Both the position numbers and the translations under genes were made by a program. Below the pieces are notes generated by a model. It did no database searches, was not told the DNA's origin, and saw nothing but the letters and a program-made list of their open reading frames with translations. Shown here piece after piece: positions 8,402 through 18,378 of a stretch of DNA of 64,000 nt (position 1 is its first letter; the number at the start of each line of letters is the position of its first letter). This DNA is from Paracoccaceae bacterium (GTDB lineage Bacteria; Pseudomonadota; Alphaproteobacteria; Rhodobacterales; Rhodobacteraceae). The DNA is taken from positions 62,001 to 126,000 of the forward strand of contig JALUYI010000020.1 in NCBI GenBank assembly GCA_027013095.1. Direction: 5' to 3'.

Positions 8402-8853
8402 AGCGCCAGACTTTCGCTGTTCTTGACATTCGCCACCATCATCAGCGCCTCGATATCGGCGATATGGGGCAGGGTCAGGATGCTGGCGCGGTAGAGCTGC
8501 TGATAATGGGCCATGTCCCGGGCCAGCAGGTTCAGGCGCACATCGACCCGCCCCAGAAAGGTCTGGATCTCGAACACCTGCGGGATTTTCCGCGCCGCGG
8601 CAATGAACGCATCAAAGGCATCGGGATAGGTCTTGTCCAGCGTCACCCGCAGCGAGACCTCGACCGAATAGCCCAGCGCGCGCCAGTCGATGACGATCCC
8701 ATAGCCGTCGATAATCCCGTCACGCTCCAGCCGGGCCAGACGGCGTGAGACCGTGGCCGTGGTCATCCCCGCGCGCGCCGCCAGCGCGCCAATGTTCAGG
8801 GTATCGCTGGCCTGCAACTGGCGCAACAGGCGTCTATCCTGATCGTCAAGCAT
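8398..8853 (-). CDS. Lrp/AsnC family transcriptional regulator (first of a pair)
   Basis: A 151-residue Lrp/AsnC protein. The helix-turn-helix spans about residues 20-45 (IGALAARAGMTTATVSRRLARL), followed by the dimer/ligand-binding RAM domain (IPQVFEIQTFLGRVDVRL). It is divergent from ilvC, separated by about 140 bp, and overlaps the next Lrp gene by four bases. Position next to the branched-chain amino-acid gene ilvC makes control of ilvC or of the neighbouring aminotransferase an attractive inference. These are full regulators with DNA-binding domains, although Lrp-like siroheme decarboxylases share the fold, so that alternative should be kept in mind for any tandem pair. Confidence 0.9.
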   Translation of the reverse strand: MLDDQDRRLLRQLQASDTLNIGALAARAGMTTATVSRRLARLERDGIIDGYGIVIDWRALGYSVEVSLRVTLDKTYPDAFDAFIAAARKIPQVFEIQTFLGRVDVRLNLLARDMAHYQQLYRASILTLPHIADIEALMMVANVKNSESLAL

Positions 8854-8890
8854 GAATGAAAAATACCATAGTTAACTAGATCACGAATGA

Positions 8891-10015
<1,125 letters not shown>

Positions 10016-10030
10016 GGCCAGACGAAAACC

Positions 10031-10066
10031 GCGCGCCCCCCGCAGGCAAGGCCACGAGGGGCGCGC
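10031..10066. terminator. Bidirectional hairpin terminator between ilvC and the Fnr-type gene
   Basis: GCGCGCCCC (10031-10039) pairs perfectly with GGGGCGCGC (10058-10066). It is followed by TTTA on the plus strand and by GGTTTTC on the minus strand, so it can serve both convergent genes. Confidence 0.65.
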
Positions 10067-10067
10067 T

Positions 10068-10838
10068 TTACGAGGCCTGAAGCACCCGAAAACGGTGTTT
10101 TGCCGCACTTGCCAGCTCGCCGTCTTGCGAGCGCATGGCGATGGACATCAACAGGTCCTGATCCACGATCTCGATTATCTTGGCCTTCAACACCCGGATC
10201 GCGCCCTGTTGTTCCAGATGGCGCAGGCCGCGGCTGATGGTTTCCGGCTGGATTCCCAAATAATCCGCCAGATCGACCTGCCGGAAGGGCAGGCGAAAGA
10301 TTGGTCCTCGTGTTGTGTCGGGGTTGGTGCTGTGCAGGCGGCGAAATTCGCAGATGAACCAGGCCAGACGCTCGGGGGCGCGTTTTTTCGACAGCTCGGC
10401 CACCTGCTCGATCATGCGGAAGGTCTGGGATTGCAGGCTCTCCCAAGCGATTCTCCGCGCGTCCTTGCACGAGGCCATGATCTCATCGAACATGCTGGGC
10501 GACAGATAGCAAACCTTGGTCTCGGTCAACGCCGTCAGATCCGAGCACATGCGCGCCGGCGCGCCTCGCAGATCGACAATGTCGCCGGCGACGAAAAACG
10601 CCGCGATCGAGCCATTGCCGTTGCTCTGGAACCGCTTGACGCCGATGATCCCATCGGCAATTCCGATGATTGGCCACATCTCCAATGCGGTCTCCGAGAT
10701 CGTCTCGCCGATTTTCAGGCTGCGGGGGCGCGACAGCTCAGACAGCGCCACCAGCGATTCGGTTGGCAGAACGGAACAGAAAAACCCCGTTCGACAATAA
10801 AGGGCACAGCCCCGGCAGCTTTTGGGGATTTCCGGCAT
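10068..10838 (-). CDS. Crp/Fnr family regulator with N-terminal cysteine cluster
   Basis: A 256-residue Fnr-type transcription factor. The N-terminus carries Cys8, Cys11, Cys15 and Cys21 (C-x2-C-x3-C-x5-C), with further cysteines at 98 and 110 in the cyclic-nucleotide-like beta-roll; Cys110 (TKVCYLS) aligns with the fourth cluster ligand of E. coli FNR. This suggests an oxygen- or NO-labile 4Fe-4S cluster, though the spacing is not the canonical C-x2-C-x5-C. The C-terminal HTH reads VDLADYLGIQPETISRGLRHL; its E..SR recognition residues are those that read FNR boxes. A perfect TTGAT-N4-ATCAA site lies 58 bp upstream of its own start. I cannot say whether it is FnrL or a DnrD/E/F-like paralogue. 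Confidence 0.85.
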   Translation of the reverse strand: MPEIPKSCRGCALYCRTGFFCSVLPTESLVALSELSRPRSLKIGETISETALEMWPIIGIADGIIGVKRFQSNGNGSIAAFFVAGDIVDLRGAPARMCSDLTALTETKVCYLSPSMFDEIMASCKDARRIAWESLQSQTFRMIEQVAELSKKRAPERLAWFICEFRRLHSTNPDTTRGPIFRLPFRQVDLADYLGIQPETISRGLRHLEQQGAIRVLKAKIIEIVDQDLLMSIAMRSQDGELASAAKHRFRVLQAS

Positions 10839-10896
10839 TTTCTTTTTACGTCTCTTCCTGTTTCACCCCACAGTAAGACGAGACCGGGGGGTCGCT

Positions 10897-10910
10897 TTGA
10901 TCTCGATCAA
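10897..10910 (-). promoter_or_regulatory. Perfect FNR box
   Basis: TTGATCTCGATCAA matches the FNR consensus TTGAT-N4-ATCAA at all ten defined positions. It lies 58 bp upstream of the Fnr-type gene start at 10838, and the other flanking gene ends toward it, so the site should control the Fnr-type gene itself. Confidence 0.75.
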
Positions 10911-10988
10911 GGAATCCTGTTTGCCTTGCATGAAAGGGGAGGGGGCAGGAGGGCAGATGCGTCGAATTCTGATATTTCTGGCTGGAAA

Positions 10989-13055
10989 CTACCGCAGCGC
11001 CGCCTCGATATTGCCGCCGTCTACGGTCATCACATGGGCGGTGGTGCGCTCGGCCTCGGCCAGCGCCACAAAAGCCTCGGCAACATGGCGCGCCTCGACC
11101 TCGCGGCGGATCAGATTGCCCGCCATATAGGTGCCCTCGTCGATCCCGCGGGCCTTGGCGCGCTCGCGGATAAAGGCATCATCCAGCAACCCCGAGCGGA
11201 TCCGGTCGGCGTTGACCCCGTTGACCCGAACCCCCTTGGGACCCAGTTCCAGCGCCAGCTGCCGCAGCAGAAAAAAGGTGGCAGCCTTGGGCAGGCCATA
11301 GGCGCCAAACCCCTTGCCCGGATTGACCGCCTGCTTGGAGACATTGAACAGGATCTGCCCGCCGTGGCCCTGCGCCAGAAACACCCGGGCCGCCGCCTTG
11401 GCGAATGTCTGATGGGCAAAAAAGTTCAGCTCGAAACTCTTGCGCAACAGCTGATCGTCAAGATCGGCCATCTCTCCGGTCCATGCGGCACCGGCGTTTG
11501 ACAGCAGAATATCCAGCCCCCCGAATCGCGCCACCGCGGCCCCGATCGCGCGCGCCGCCGCCCCCGGTGCGGTGATGTCCAGCGCCAGCCCGTCATGCCC
11601 CGGCCCCAGCACTTCAAGGGCCCGCGCCAAGGCCGCCTCCTGAAGATCGACAACAAAGACATTCGCCCCCCGGGCGGCAAAGGCCGCCGCACTGGCCAGA
11701 CCGATCGCGCCGCCGCCGCCGGTGACCAGAACCACGCGCCCGGCAAATTTCGGCGCCGGTTTGGCCCCCAGCTTGGCCTGCTCCAGCGCCCAGTATTCCA
11801 TGTCGAACAGATCGGCCTCGGCCAGCGGGCGAAAGCCGCCGCAATCTTCGCCAAGGGTCATCGCCAGCATGTTTTCTTCGCCCATGTCCGCCGCGATTGC
11901 CGCGGCCGTTGCATCCCGACCAACCCCAATCAGCCCCAGACCGTCCAGCCAGATCACACCGGGCAGTGGCGCCAACATCTGCAAATCGCGCTCATGACGC
12001 GCCCTGTTGCGTTGAAAACAGGCGGTGTAGTCGGCCACATAGGTCGAGATCGCCACCGTCAGCGCACCTTTTCCTGCGGCCATATCCGGGCTGCGCAAAA
12101 CCAGCGGCAGGTTCTTGATGCGGATGGCATGATCGGGGGTTGCCACCCCGCGCCCGGCCAGCTCCACCATATCGGAGCGGGCCAGAAATTCACGGACATT
12201 CGGCCCCGTACGCAGATCGAGGATCGGCATGGGGGCATCCCTATCGGCGCTGAATTCCGCCTGCGCGTCGCCCAGTGCGCCGCGCAGCAGAGGCAGCAGC
12301 TCTTGCGCCTGTTGAGGCGGGGCCGGGCGTTTTTCGCAGCGCGCCGCCGGCCATCCTCCGCGGCGTTTTTGGAACCAGTCGATCACCATGTTGGTGTGTT
12401 CGATAATTCTCTCGTAACCTTGCCGCGCGCTGGCGCCAAAGGCAAAATGGCCGTGGTTCAGCAGGATTAGCCCCTCGACATCGGGGTTGGCCTCAAAGAC
12501 CTTGGCAGCGGCCTTGCCCAGCGCAAAGCCCGGCTTGAAAAACGGCACCACCGCCATGCGCGGGCCAAAAATCTCGGCAACCGCCGCCGCCGCATCCGGC
12601 AGATCGGCCAGCGCCAGCATCACTGTCGCGTGGGTGTGGTTGATAAAGCGGTGTGGTAAAAATGCGTGCAGCAGCGTTTCAACCGAAGGGTCAGGCGCGC
12701 GCGCATCCAGCATCGCCCCGCGCAACGTGTTATACATATCTGCATCCGAAAGGGCGTCGAGCCTGCGCAGTTCCAGCAACCGCTCAAGACGCAATGCAGG
12801 CATATGCGCCGTATCCATATCCGCCAGATCGCAGCCGCTGCCCTTGACGCGCAAGACATTGATATCGCGCCCAAATATATCCTTTTGCACGAGTTTGACC
12901 GAGCTGTTCCCGCCGCCATACTGCACCAGCGCCCGGTCCGCGCCGATCAGGCGTGTGGCGTAAACCTGCAGCGCCAGATCGCGCGCGGCGCTGACATCTG
13001 GCGCCGCATCCGCGGCTTTGGTCGCCGCTTCGTCATCCCATCGGTTTGCGATCAT
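10989..13055 (-). CDS. Bifunctional class II aldolase / short-chain dehydrogenase (RhaD-like)
   Basis: A 688-residue two-domain enzyme. Residues about 20-410 are a zinc class II aldolase/adducin domain with the phosphate-binding GGGNSSVK (about 48) and the metal ligands in INHTHATVML (about 140) and LNHGHFAFG (about 200). Residues about 428-688 are an SDR domain with TGGGGAIG (NAD binding), the Ser of FNVSKQ and the catalytic YGLPK. The architecture is that of rhamnulose-1-phosphate aldolase/lactaldehyde dehydrogenase fusions, which cleave a deoxyketose phosphate and oxidise or reduce the lactaldehyde formed. The sugar here is uncertain, as no isomerase or kinase is adjacent. The divergent SorC-type regulator probably controls it. 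Confidence 0.88.
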   Translation of the reverse strand: MIANRWDDEAATKAADAAPDVSAARDLALQVYATRLIGADRALVQYGGGNSSVKLVQKDIFGRDINVLRVKGSGCDLADMDTAHMPALRLERLLELRRLDALSDADMYNTLRGAMLDARAPDPSVETLLHAFLPHRFINHTHATVMLALADLPDAAAAVAEIFGPRMAVVPFFKPGFALGKAAAKVFEANPDVEGLILLNHGHFAFGASARQGYERIIEHTNMVIDWFQKRRGGWPAARCEKRPAPPQQAQELLPLLRGALGDAQAEFSADRDAPMPILDLRTGPNVREFLARSDMVELAGRGVATPDHAIRIKNLPLVLRSPDMAAGKGALTVAISTYVADYTACFQRNRARHERDLQMLAPLPGVIWLDGLGLIGVGRDATAAAIAADMGEENMLAMTLGEDCGGFRPLAEADLFDMEYWALEQAKLGAKPAPKFAGRVVLVTGGGGAIGLASAAAFAARGANVFVVDLQEAALARALEVLGPGHDGLALDITAPGAAARAIGAAVARFGGLDILLSNAGAAWTGEMADLDDQLLRKSFELNFFAHQTFAKAAARVFLAQGHGGQILFNVSKQAVNPGKGFGAYGLPKAATFFLLRQLALELGPKGVRVNGVNADRIRSGLLDDAFIRERAKARGIDEGTYMAGNLIRREVEARHVAEAFVALAEAERTTAHVMTVDGGNIEAALR

Positions 13056-13175
13056 CGCCTGTCACTCCCCCGTTGATCCCCAGTCTCATTTGTGCCTTTG
13101 CCGCCGGACCTTCTGCCGTTACCATGGTCCGGATCGGGGGGCGGATCGGGCCCCGGGTGTCGCGGAACAGTTCTT

Positions 13176-13202
13176 TTGACAATTGTCAGCGCATAGTGTC
13201 AA
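13176..13202. promoter_or_regulatory. Palindromic operator with two facing TTGACA elements
   Basis: TGACAATTGTCA (13177-13188) is a 12-bp perfect palindrome in the 166-bp divergent region. TTGACA reads rightward at 13176-13181, and a second TTGACA reads leftward from 13202. The right-hand one has the A/T-rich TCAAAT 17 bases downstream. Probable SorC-type regulator binding site overlapping a promoter for the regulator gene. Inference. Confidence 0.5.
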
Positions 13203-13221
13203 ATATATAAAAGGAGAGAGA

Positions 13222-14217
13222 ATGGCAACCAAAACCGGCGCATTCGGCCATGGAAAGACCCGCCGCCGTCCGGCAGGGCAGGTCAGCGGCGAGAGCATCG
13301 TGATCGAGGCCGCGTGGCTTTATTACCACGACGGGCTGAACCAGACCGAGATCGCCGCCCGCCTCGGCGTGTCGCGTGCTACGGTTGTCAACTATTTGCA
13401 GGACGCCAAAGAGCGCGGCTTTATCCGCATCAGCCTGGCCCCCAGCGCCTTTTCCACCCATCGGATCGCCGAGGCGCTGCGGGAAAAATTTGGCCTCAGG
13501 GCTGCCTATGTGGTGCCTGACGGGACCGGCGGCGCCGAGCAGCGCTTTTTTCGTGTCGCCCGCGGGGCGGCCGAGTGGCTGCCCAGCCTGCTGCAACCCG
13601 GAGACCGTCTTGGCGTGGCCTGGGGGCGCACCGTTTACGAGGTGGCCGAGGCGATGGCGCAGGCGCGCACCGAAAATGTCAGCGTCTCGCAACTGGTCGG
13701 CTCGATGGCCACGCCCTATGGCTTTACCGCCGAGATCTGCTCGGCCCATATGGCCAGCCGCCTCGGGGCGAAATGCATCAACCTTTATGCCCCGGCAATC
13801 CTCAGCGACCCGGAACTGGCCCAACGCCTGCGCGCCGAGCCGATCATCCATGCCCAGATCGAGGCCCTCAGCCATTGCAACAAGGCGATCTTTGCCGCCG
13901 GATCGTGCAACCACGAAAGCCATATCGTCGGCAGCGGCATCGCCAGCCATCAGGATCTGGACTGGTACGTCAGCCACGGCGCGAGGGGGGTTCTGTGCGG
14001 GCGCTTTATCGATCGCAACGGGCGCGCTGTCCCTGGCGCGCTGGACGACCGGATGATCGGGGTCGAGCTGGACAATCTGCTGAATCTCGACATGGGAATG
14101 CTGGTTTCGGAGGGCCCGGACAAGGTCGTGCCCATGCTGGCTGCGATTGCTGGCGGGTACGTCACCCATCTGGTGACTAGCAACACCACGGCCGAGGCGC
14201 TGCTTCGCGCAGGTTAG
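13222..14217 (+). CDS. SorC/DeoR-type sugar-binding transcriptional regulator
   Basis: A 331-residue regulator of the SorC (sugar-binding DeoR-like) family. The N-terminal helix-turn-helix (QTEIAARLGVSRATVVNYLQ) lies at about residues 42-61, and the remainder is the phosphosugar-isomerase-like effector domain (VSQLVGSMATPYG, NLYAPAI, CGRFIDRNG). It is expected to sense a phosphorylated sugar intermediate. The start ATG 13222 follows AAGGAGAGAGA. The gene is divergent from the aldolase/dehydrogenase gene with a palindromic site between them, so local control of that catabolic enzyme is the simplest reading. The effector is unknown. Confidence 0.9.
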   Translation: MATKTGAFGHGKTRRRPAGQVSGESIVIEAAWLYYHDGLNQTEIAARLGVSRATVVNYLQDAKERGFIRISLAPSAFSTHRIAEALREKFGLRAAYVVPDGTGGAEQRFFRVARGAAEWLPSLLQPGDRLGVAWGRTVYEVAEAMAQARTENVSVSQLVGSMATPYGFTAEICSAHMASRLGAKCINLYAPAILSDPELAQRLRAEPIIHAQIEALSHCNKAIFAAGSCNHESHIVGSGIASHQDLDWYVSHGARGVLCGRFIDRNGRAVPGALDDRMIGVELDNLLNLDMGMLVSEGPDKVVPMLAAIAGGYVTHLVTSNTTAEALLRAG

Positions 14218-14276
14218 GGCCTAGACCCTGCGCCCGCCAAATATGCGGAATCAAAAGGCCAGACCGGGTTTTTATT

Positions 14277-14299
14277 GAGTATTTTTGCAAAAAAGACAG
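14277..14299 (+). repeat. Interspersed GAGTATTTTTGCAAA repeat, copy 2
   Basis: GAGTATTTTTGCAAAAAAGA lies between the convergent SorC-type and family-10 glycosyltransferase genes, 60 bp downstream of the former. It matches copy 3 (50166) at 18 of the first 20 positions or better, with A/C variation after GCAAA. The rest of the 122-bp gap shows no gene. Confidence 0.65.
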
Positions 14300-14339
14300 A
14301 TCCCCGGGCGCTCTGCTGCCGCTTCGTGGGTGTTCCCCC

Positions 14340-15260
14340 TCAAGAGCCGTCTCGCACCAGCCACGCCGCCGCCCGGATCACGTCACCATAGGCCCGCGCC
14401 CGCCGCCGGTTCTCTTCTATTGCGTCTTTGCGCGCGGCGTAATCCTCGGCGCTGAGGGACTTGGCGGCCGCCACAATCTGGGCCAGCGTCGTGCAGACGA
14501 TCATCCCGTCGGTGTTGAAATAATCGCCGATATCCGGCGCGCCCCAATAGATCGGAACCGTCCGGCACAAAAACGCGTCAATCACCTTTTCGGTTATATA
14601 CCCGGTTTGGCGGCTGTTCTCGATCACCACCGAATAGCGATAGGGCGCCAGCCCTTCGGCCTTGTCCTCAAAGGCGCGATAGCCCCGCCCCATGACATCC
14701 ACCGCGATCCGCTTTGCCGCAAGTGCGCGCACCGCCTTGTGGCGCAACCGATGCCCCGAAAGTCGCCGCTTGCGCGAGGCAATAAGCGACAGCATCCGCG
14801 TCTTTTCGCGCCCGTAATCGCGCTTTGGATCGACCCAGGCGTCGCCAAAGATCAGCTTTTGCCCGTTGGGCAGGGCCGCCAACAGGCGCGGATTGCAGGT
14901 CAGTATCCGGTAAAAGCGACGGTGCAGCAGGCGCGCCATCACCATCAGATGCCCATGCACCCCGGTTGGCTCGGCAATGGCCAGCGACAGGCGCGCAGAA
15001 AAGCCACGCCGCCGCCGTCCCAGTGACGGCGCAAACAACCAGCTGTCGGCAAAGGCGCAGACATGATCGTCGGGGCCAAGATCGCGAATGCAGGCGCCGG
15101 GGGGCAGGTCCGGCTCGCCCAGCGGCCACAGCAACGTCGTTAACGGAACCTCGGCCAGCGCCCCCGCGGGGCGAAAGCCAAACGGCACGACGCCCACCAC
15201 CGGCTGGCGGGGCGCGGCCTCTTTTGGCTTTTGGCCTTGCGTTTCGGGCTGCATCTGCAT
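14340..15260 (-). CDS. Glycosyltransferase family 10 (fucosyltransferase-like)
   Basis: A protein of about 306 residues with the C-terminal signature of family GT10 (alpha-1,3-fucosyltransferase type): YSVVIENS...YITEKVIDAF followed by PIYWGAPDI and FNTDGMI. It probably uses GDP-fucose or a related donor to decorate a surface glycan. There is no signal peptide or membrane helix, consistent with a cytosolic or peripheral enzyme. The start could be ATG 15260 or ATG 15254; the latter has AAGG at better spacing. Longer in-frame upstream sequence is Arg/Gly-rich and not conserved. No other glycan genes are nearby, so the acceptor is unknown. The basic stretch around residues 180-200 is typical of the family. 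Confidence 0.82.
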   Translation of the reverse strand: MQMQPETQGQKPKEAAPRQPVVGVVPFGFRPAGALAEVPLTTLLWPLGEPDLPPGACIRDLGPDDHVCAFADSWLFAPSLGRRRRGFSARLSLAIAEPTGVHGHLMVMARLLHRRFYRILTCNPRLLAALPNGQKLIFGDAWVDPKRDYGREKTRMLSLIASRKRRLSGHRLRHKAVRALAAKRIAVDVMGRGYRAFEDKAEGLAPYRYSVVIENSRQTGYITEKVIDAFLCRTVPIYWGAPDIGDYFNTDGMIVCTTLAQIVAAAKSLSAEDYAARKDAIEENRRRARAYGDVIRAAAWLVRDGS

Positions 15261-15561
15261 CCTTGTGGCAAACCATCTTTTCCCGGCCAAGGCAAGGGCT
15301 GGCACCGGGTCATCGCCTGAAACCCTGCCACGCCCGGACTGTGCTCGCCCGCCGGGGGCGACACCCACCGCGCCACAGCCCAAACGCCCTGCAGCAGATG
15401 CTTGCTCTGACCTGCCGGGCAGGGCAATATGGGGCGACCCCGAGTCGGACCGGATGCCTTGACACCCGCGCAAAGGCACCCCACCTGTCTGACGTAAACG
15501 AAAAGGGCCGATGGCTGCCGGGTGGTCCGGGGCCGTGTCCTTTTGCCGACAAGGAAGTGAT

Positions 15562-17979
15562 ATGAACGACCCGAGCAGCACTATCTATCCCGTCCTGCCT
15601 CTGCGCGAAATCGTGGTTTTTCCCCACATGATCGTCCCGCTTTTTGTGGGACGCGACAAATCGGTTCGCGCCCTCGAAGAGGTTCTGGGCGATGACAAGG
15701 AGATCCTGCTCGCCGCCCAGATCGACCCCGCCGTGGACGCCCCCACGCCCGAGGGTATCTACAAGACCGGCGTCATCGCCAGCGTCCTGCAACTGCTAAA
15801 ACTGCCCGACGGCACGGTTAAGGTTCTGGTCGAGGGACGCCGCCGGGTTCGCATCGCCAAATTCCTTGAAAACCCCGAGTTTTTCGAGGCCATCGCCGAG
15901 CCGCTGGACGATGTGTACGGCGATCCGGTGGCGCTGAAGGCGCTCAGCCGTTCGGTTGCCGAACAGTTCGAGCGTTACGCCCGCCTGAACAAGAACATCC
16001 CCGAAGAGGCGCTCAGCGCGATTGAGGAAACCGAGGGCGCGGCCAAGCTGGCCGACACCGTCTCGGGCCATCTCGGGGTGCCGGTCGAGGACAAGCAGAA
16101 GCTCCTTGAGACGCTCGACGTCGAGGCGCGGCTGGAACATATCCTCGGCCTGATGGAGGGCGAAATGTCCGTCCTCAAGGTCGAGAAAAAGATCAAGTCC
16201 CGGGTCAAGACCCAGATGGAACGCACCCAGCGCGAATATTATCTGAACGAACAGATGAAGGCGATCCAGCGCGAGCTGGGGGACGGCGACAACTCGGGGC
16301 AGGACGAGGCCGCCGAATACGAGGCCCGGATCAAGGAGACCAAGCTCAGCAAAGAGGCCCGCGAAAAGGCCGAGGGCGAGGTGAAAAAGCTGAAATCCAT
16401 GTCTCCCATGTCCGCCGAAGCGACCGTCGTGCGCAATTATCTCGACTGGCTTCTGGCGATTCCGTGGGGCAAGAAAACCCGCATCAAAAAGGATCTGACC
16501 AAGGCGCAGACGGTGCTGGACAACGACCATTACGGGCTGGAAAAGGTCAAGGAACGCATCGTCGAATATCTTGCCGTCCAGCAGCGTTCATCAAAACTGC
16601 GCGGCCCGATCCTGTGCCTCGTCGGCCCGCCGGGCGTCGGCAAGACCAGCCTCGGGAAATCGGTCGCGCGGGCCACCGGGCGCGAGTTCATCCGCATCAG
16701 CCTTGGCGGGGTGCGCGACGAAAGCGAAATTCGCGGCCACCGGCGCACCTATATTGGCTCGATGCCGGGCAAGATCATCCAATCGATGAAAAAGGCTAAA
16801 ACAGTCAATCCATTGATATTGTTGGATGAAATCGACAAGATGGGGCAGGATTTCCGCGGCGACCCGGCCAGTGCCATGCTGGAGGTACTGGACCCCGAGC
16901 AGAACTCGACCTTCACCGACCATTATCTCGAGGTGGAATATGACCTCTCGAACGTCATGTTCTTGACCACGGCGAACACCTACAACATGCCGGGACCGCT
17001 GTTGGACCGGATGGAGATTATCTCGCTGGCCGGCTATACCGAGGACGAAAAGCGCGAGATTGCGCTGCAATACCTGCTGCCAAAACAGCTGCAGGGCCAC
17101 GGCCTGAAGGCGGGCGAATTCTCGCTTGATGGTGCCGCCCTGACCGAGATCATCCGCACCTACACCCGTGAAGCCGGGGTTCGCAACCTTGAACGCGAAC
17201 TGGCCAAGCTCTGCCGCAAGGCGGTGACGCGGATCGTGCGCGACAAGGTCGAAAAGGTCGAGATCACACCGGACAACCTCGAAGAGTTCCTCGGCGTCAA
17301 GCGCTTTCGCTACGGTCTGGCCGAGGAAAAGGATGTCGTTGGCGTCGTCACCGGCCTCGCCTGGACCAGCGTTGGCGGCGAATTGCTGTCCATCGAGGCG
17401 CTGAAACTGCCCGGGCGCGGGCGGATGAAAACCACCGGCAAACTGGGCGACGTGATGAAGGAAAGCATCGATGCCGCCAGTTCCTATGTGCGCTCGATTG
17501 CCACTGAAATCGGGGTCAAACCGCCGAAATTCGAAAAGATCGACATCCACGTCCACGTCCCCGAAGGCGCAACGCCAAAGGACGGCCCCAGCGCCGGCGT
17601 GGCGATGGTCACCTCGATCGTTTCAGTGATGACCGGCATCGCCGTCAAAAAGGACATCGCCATGACCGGCGAGGTCACCTTGCGCGGCAATGTGCTGCCC
17701 ATCGGCGGGCTCAAGGAAAAACTGCTGGCAGCCCTGAGAGGTGGCATCAAGACGGTGCTGATTCCCGAGGAAAACCAAAAGGATCTGGCCGAAATCCCCG
17801 ACAACGTCAAAGAGGGGCTGACGATCATTCCCGTGTCCAGCGTCCGCGAGGTCTTGAAACACGCACTGGTTAGCCAGCCTGAGCCGATCGAATGGGACGA
17901 GGCCGCCGAAGAGGCCGCCGCCGCGGCAATGGCCCGCGCGCGTCCAGAGGGCGAAGGGGCGGCCACGATCGCTCACTGA
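15562..17979 (+). CDS. lon: ATP-dependent Lon protease
   Basis: A cytoplasmic AAA+ serine protease that degrades misfolded and regulatory proteins. The 805 residues show the full bacterial LonA order: N-terminal substrate-binding domain (1 to about 200), coiled coil (about 210-280), ATPase with Walker A GPPGVGKTS (about 355-363) and Walker B LILLDEIDKM (about 418), then the protease domain with the Ser677/Lys720 dyad (KDGPSAGVAM and GGLKEKLL), spaced as in E. coli Lon. The C-terminus is Ala/Glu-rich. The ATG at 15562 follows AAGGAAG. A hairpin follows the stop, then the tRNA cluster. No heat-shock promoter was recognised. Confidence 0.98.
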   Translation: MNDPSSTIYPVLPLREIVVFPHMIVPLFVGRDKSVRALEEVLGDDKEILLAAQIDPAVDAPTPEGIYKTGVIASVLQLLKLPDGTVKVLVEGRRRVRIAKFLENPEFFEAIAEPLDDVYGDPVALKALSRSVAEQFERYARLNKNIPEEALSAIEETEGAAKLADTVSGHLGVPVEDKQKLLETLDVEARLEHILGLMEGEMSVLKVEKKIKSRVKTQMERTQREYYLNEQMKAIQRELGDGDNSGQDEAAEYEARIKETKLSKEAREKAEGEVKKLKSMSPMSAEATVVRNYLDWLLAIPWGKKTRIKKDLTKAQTVLDNDHYGLEKVKERIVEYLAVQQRSSKLRGPILCLVGPPGVGKTSLGKSVARATGREFIRISLGGVRDESEIRGHRRTYIGSMPGKIIQSMKKAKTVNPLILLDEIDKMGQDFRGDPASAMLEVLDPEQNSTFTDHYLEVEYDLSNVMFLTTANTYNMPGPLLDRMEIISLAGYTEDEKREIALQYLLPKQLQGHGLKAGEFSLDGAALTEIIRTYTREAGVRNLERELAKLCRKAVTRIVRDKVEKVEITPDNLEEFLGVKRFRYGLAEEKDVVGVVTGLAWTSVGGELLSIEALKLPGRGRMKTTGKLGDVMKESIDAASSYVRSIATEIGVKPPKFEKIDIHVHVPEGATPKDGPSAGVAMVTSIVSVMTGIAVKKDIAMTGEVTLRGNVLPIGGLKEKLLAALRGGIKTVLIPEENQKDLAEIPDNVKEGLTIIPVSSVREVLKHALVSQPEPIEWDEAAEEAAAAAMARARPEGEGAATIAH

Positions 17980-17988
17980 CAGCGCAAA

Positions 17989-18020
17989 AGCGCCCCTTGC
18001 GAACCGCCGCGAGGGGCGCT
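17989..18020 (+). terminator. Hairpin after lon
   Basis: AGCGCCCCTTGCG (17989-18001) pairs with CGCGAGGGGCGCT (18008-18020), a 13-bp stem with one G-T pair and a six-base loop. No T-run follows, so termination may be partial or Rho-assisted; it separates lon from the tRNA genes. Confidence 0.6.
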
Positions 18021-18039
18021 AAAGAACCGGCCAGATCAA

Positions 18040-18114
18040 GGGTGATTAGCTCAGTGGTAGAGCGCTTCGTTCACATCGAAGATGTCAGCGGTTCAAATCC
18101 GTTATCACCCACCA
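18040..18114 (+). tRNA. tRNA-Val (CAC)
   Basis: 75 nt including encoded CCA. The acceptor stem GGGTGAT/ATCACCC is perfectly paired. The D stem is GCTC/GAGC, the anticodon stem CTTCG/CGAAG encloses TTCACAT (anticodon CAC, reading GUG), and the T arm is AGCGG-TTCAAAT-CCGTT. Confidence 0.95.
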
Positions 18115-18166
18115 TTTTCCCCTTGCGCTTCCCTGCGCCGCGATTGTAAACAGCGCTTCATTGTCT

Positions 18167-18242
<76 letters not shown>

Positions 18243-18276
18243 TAACGGCCCGTTCAGGGCAAGATGCAGAGGCTGT

Positions 18277-18353
18277 GCGGTTGTAGCTCAGCTGGTTAGA
18301 GTGCCGGCCTGTCACGCCGGAGGTCGCGGGTTCGAGCCCCGTCAACCGCGCCA
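18277..18353 (+). tRNA. tRNA-Asp (GTC), copy 1
   Basis: 77 nt including CCA. The acceptor stem is GCGGTTG/CAACCGC; the anticodon stem CCGGC/GCCGG encloses CTGTCAC, giving anticodon GTC; the T arm is GCGGG-TTCGAGC-CCCGT. It is identical to the copy 102 bases downstream. Confidence 0.95.
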
Positions 18354-18378
18354 CCGCCTCTGCTCTGGAAAGGACTGC

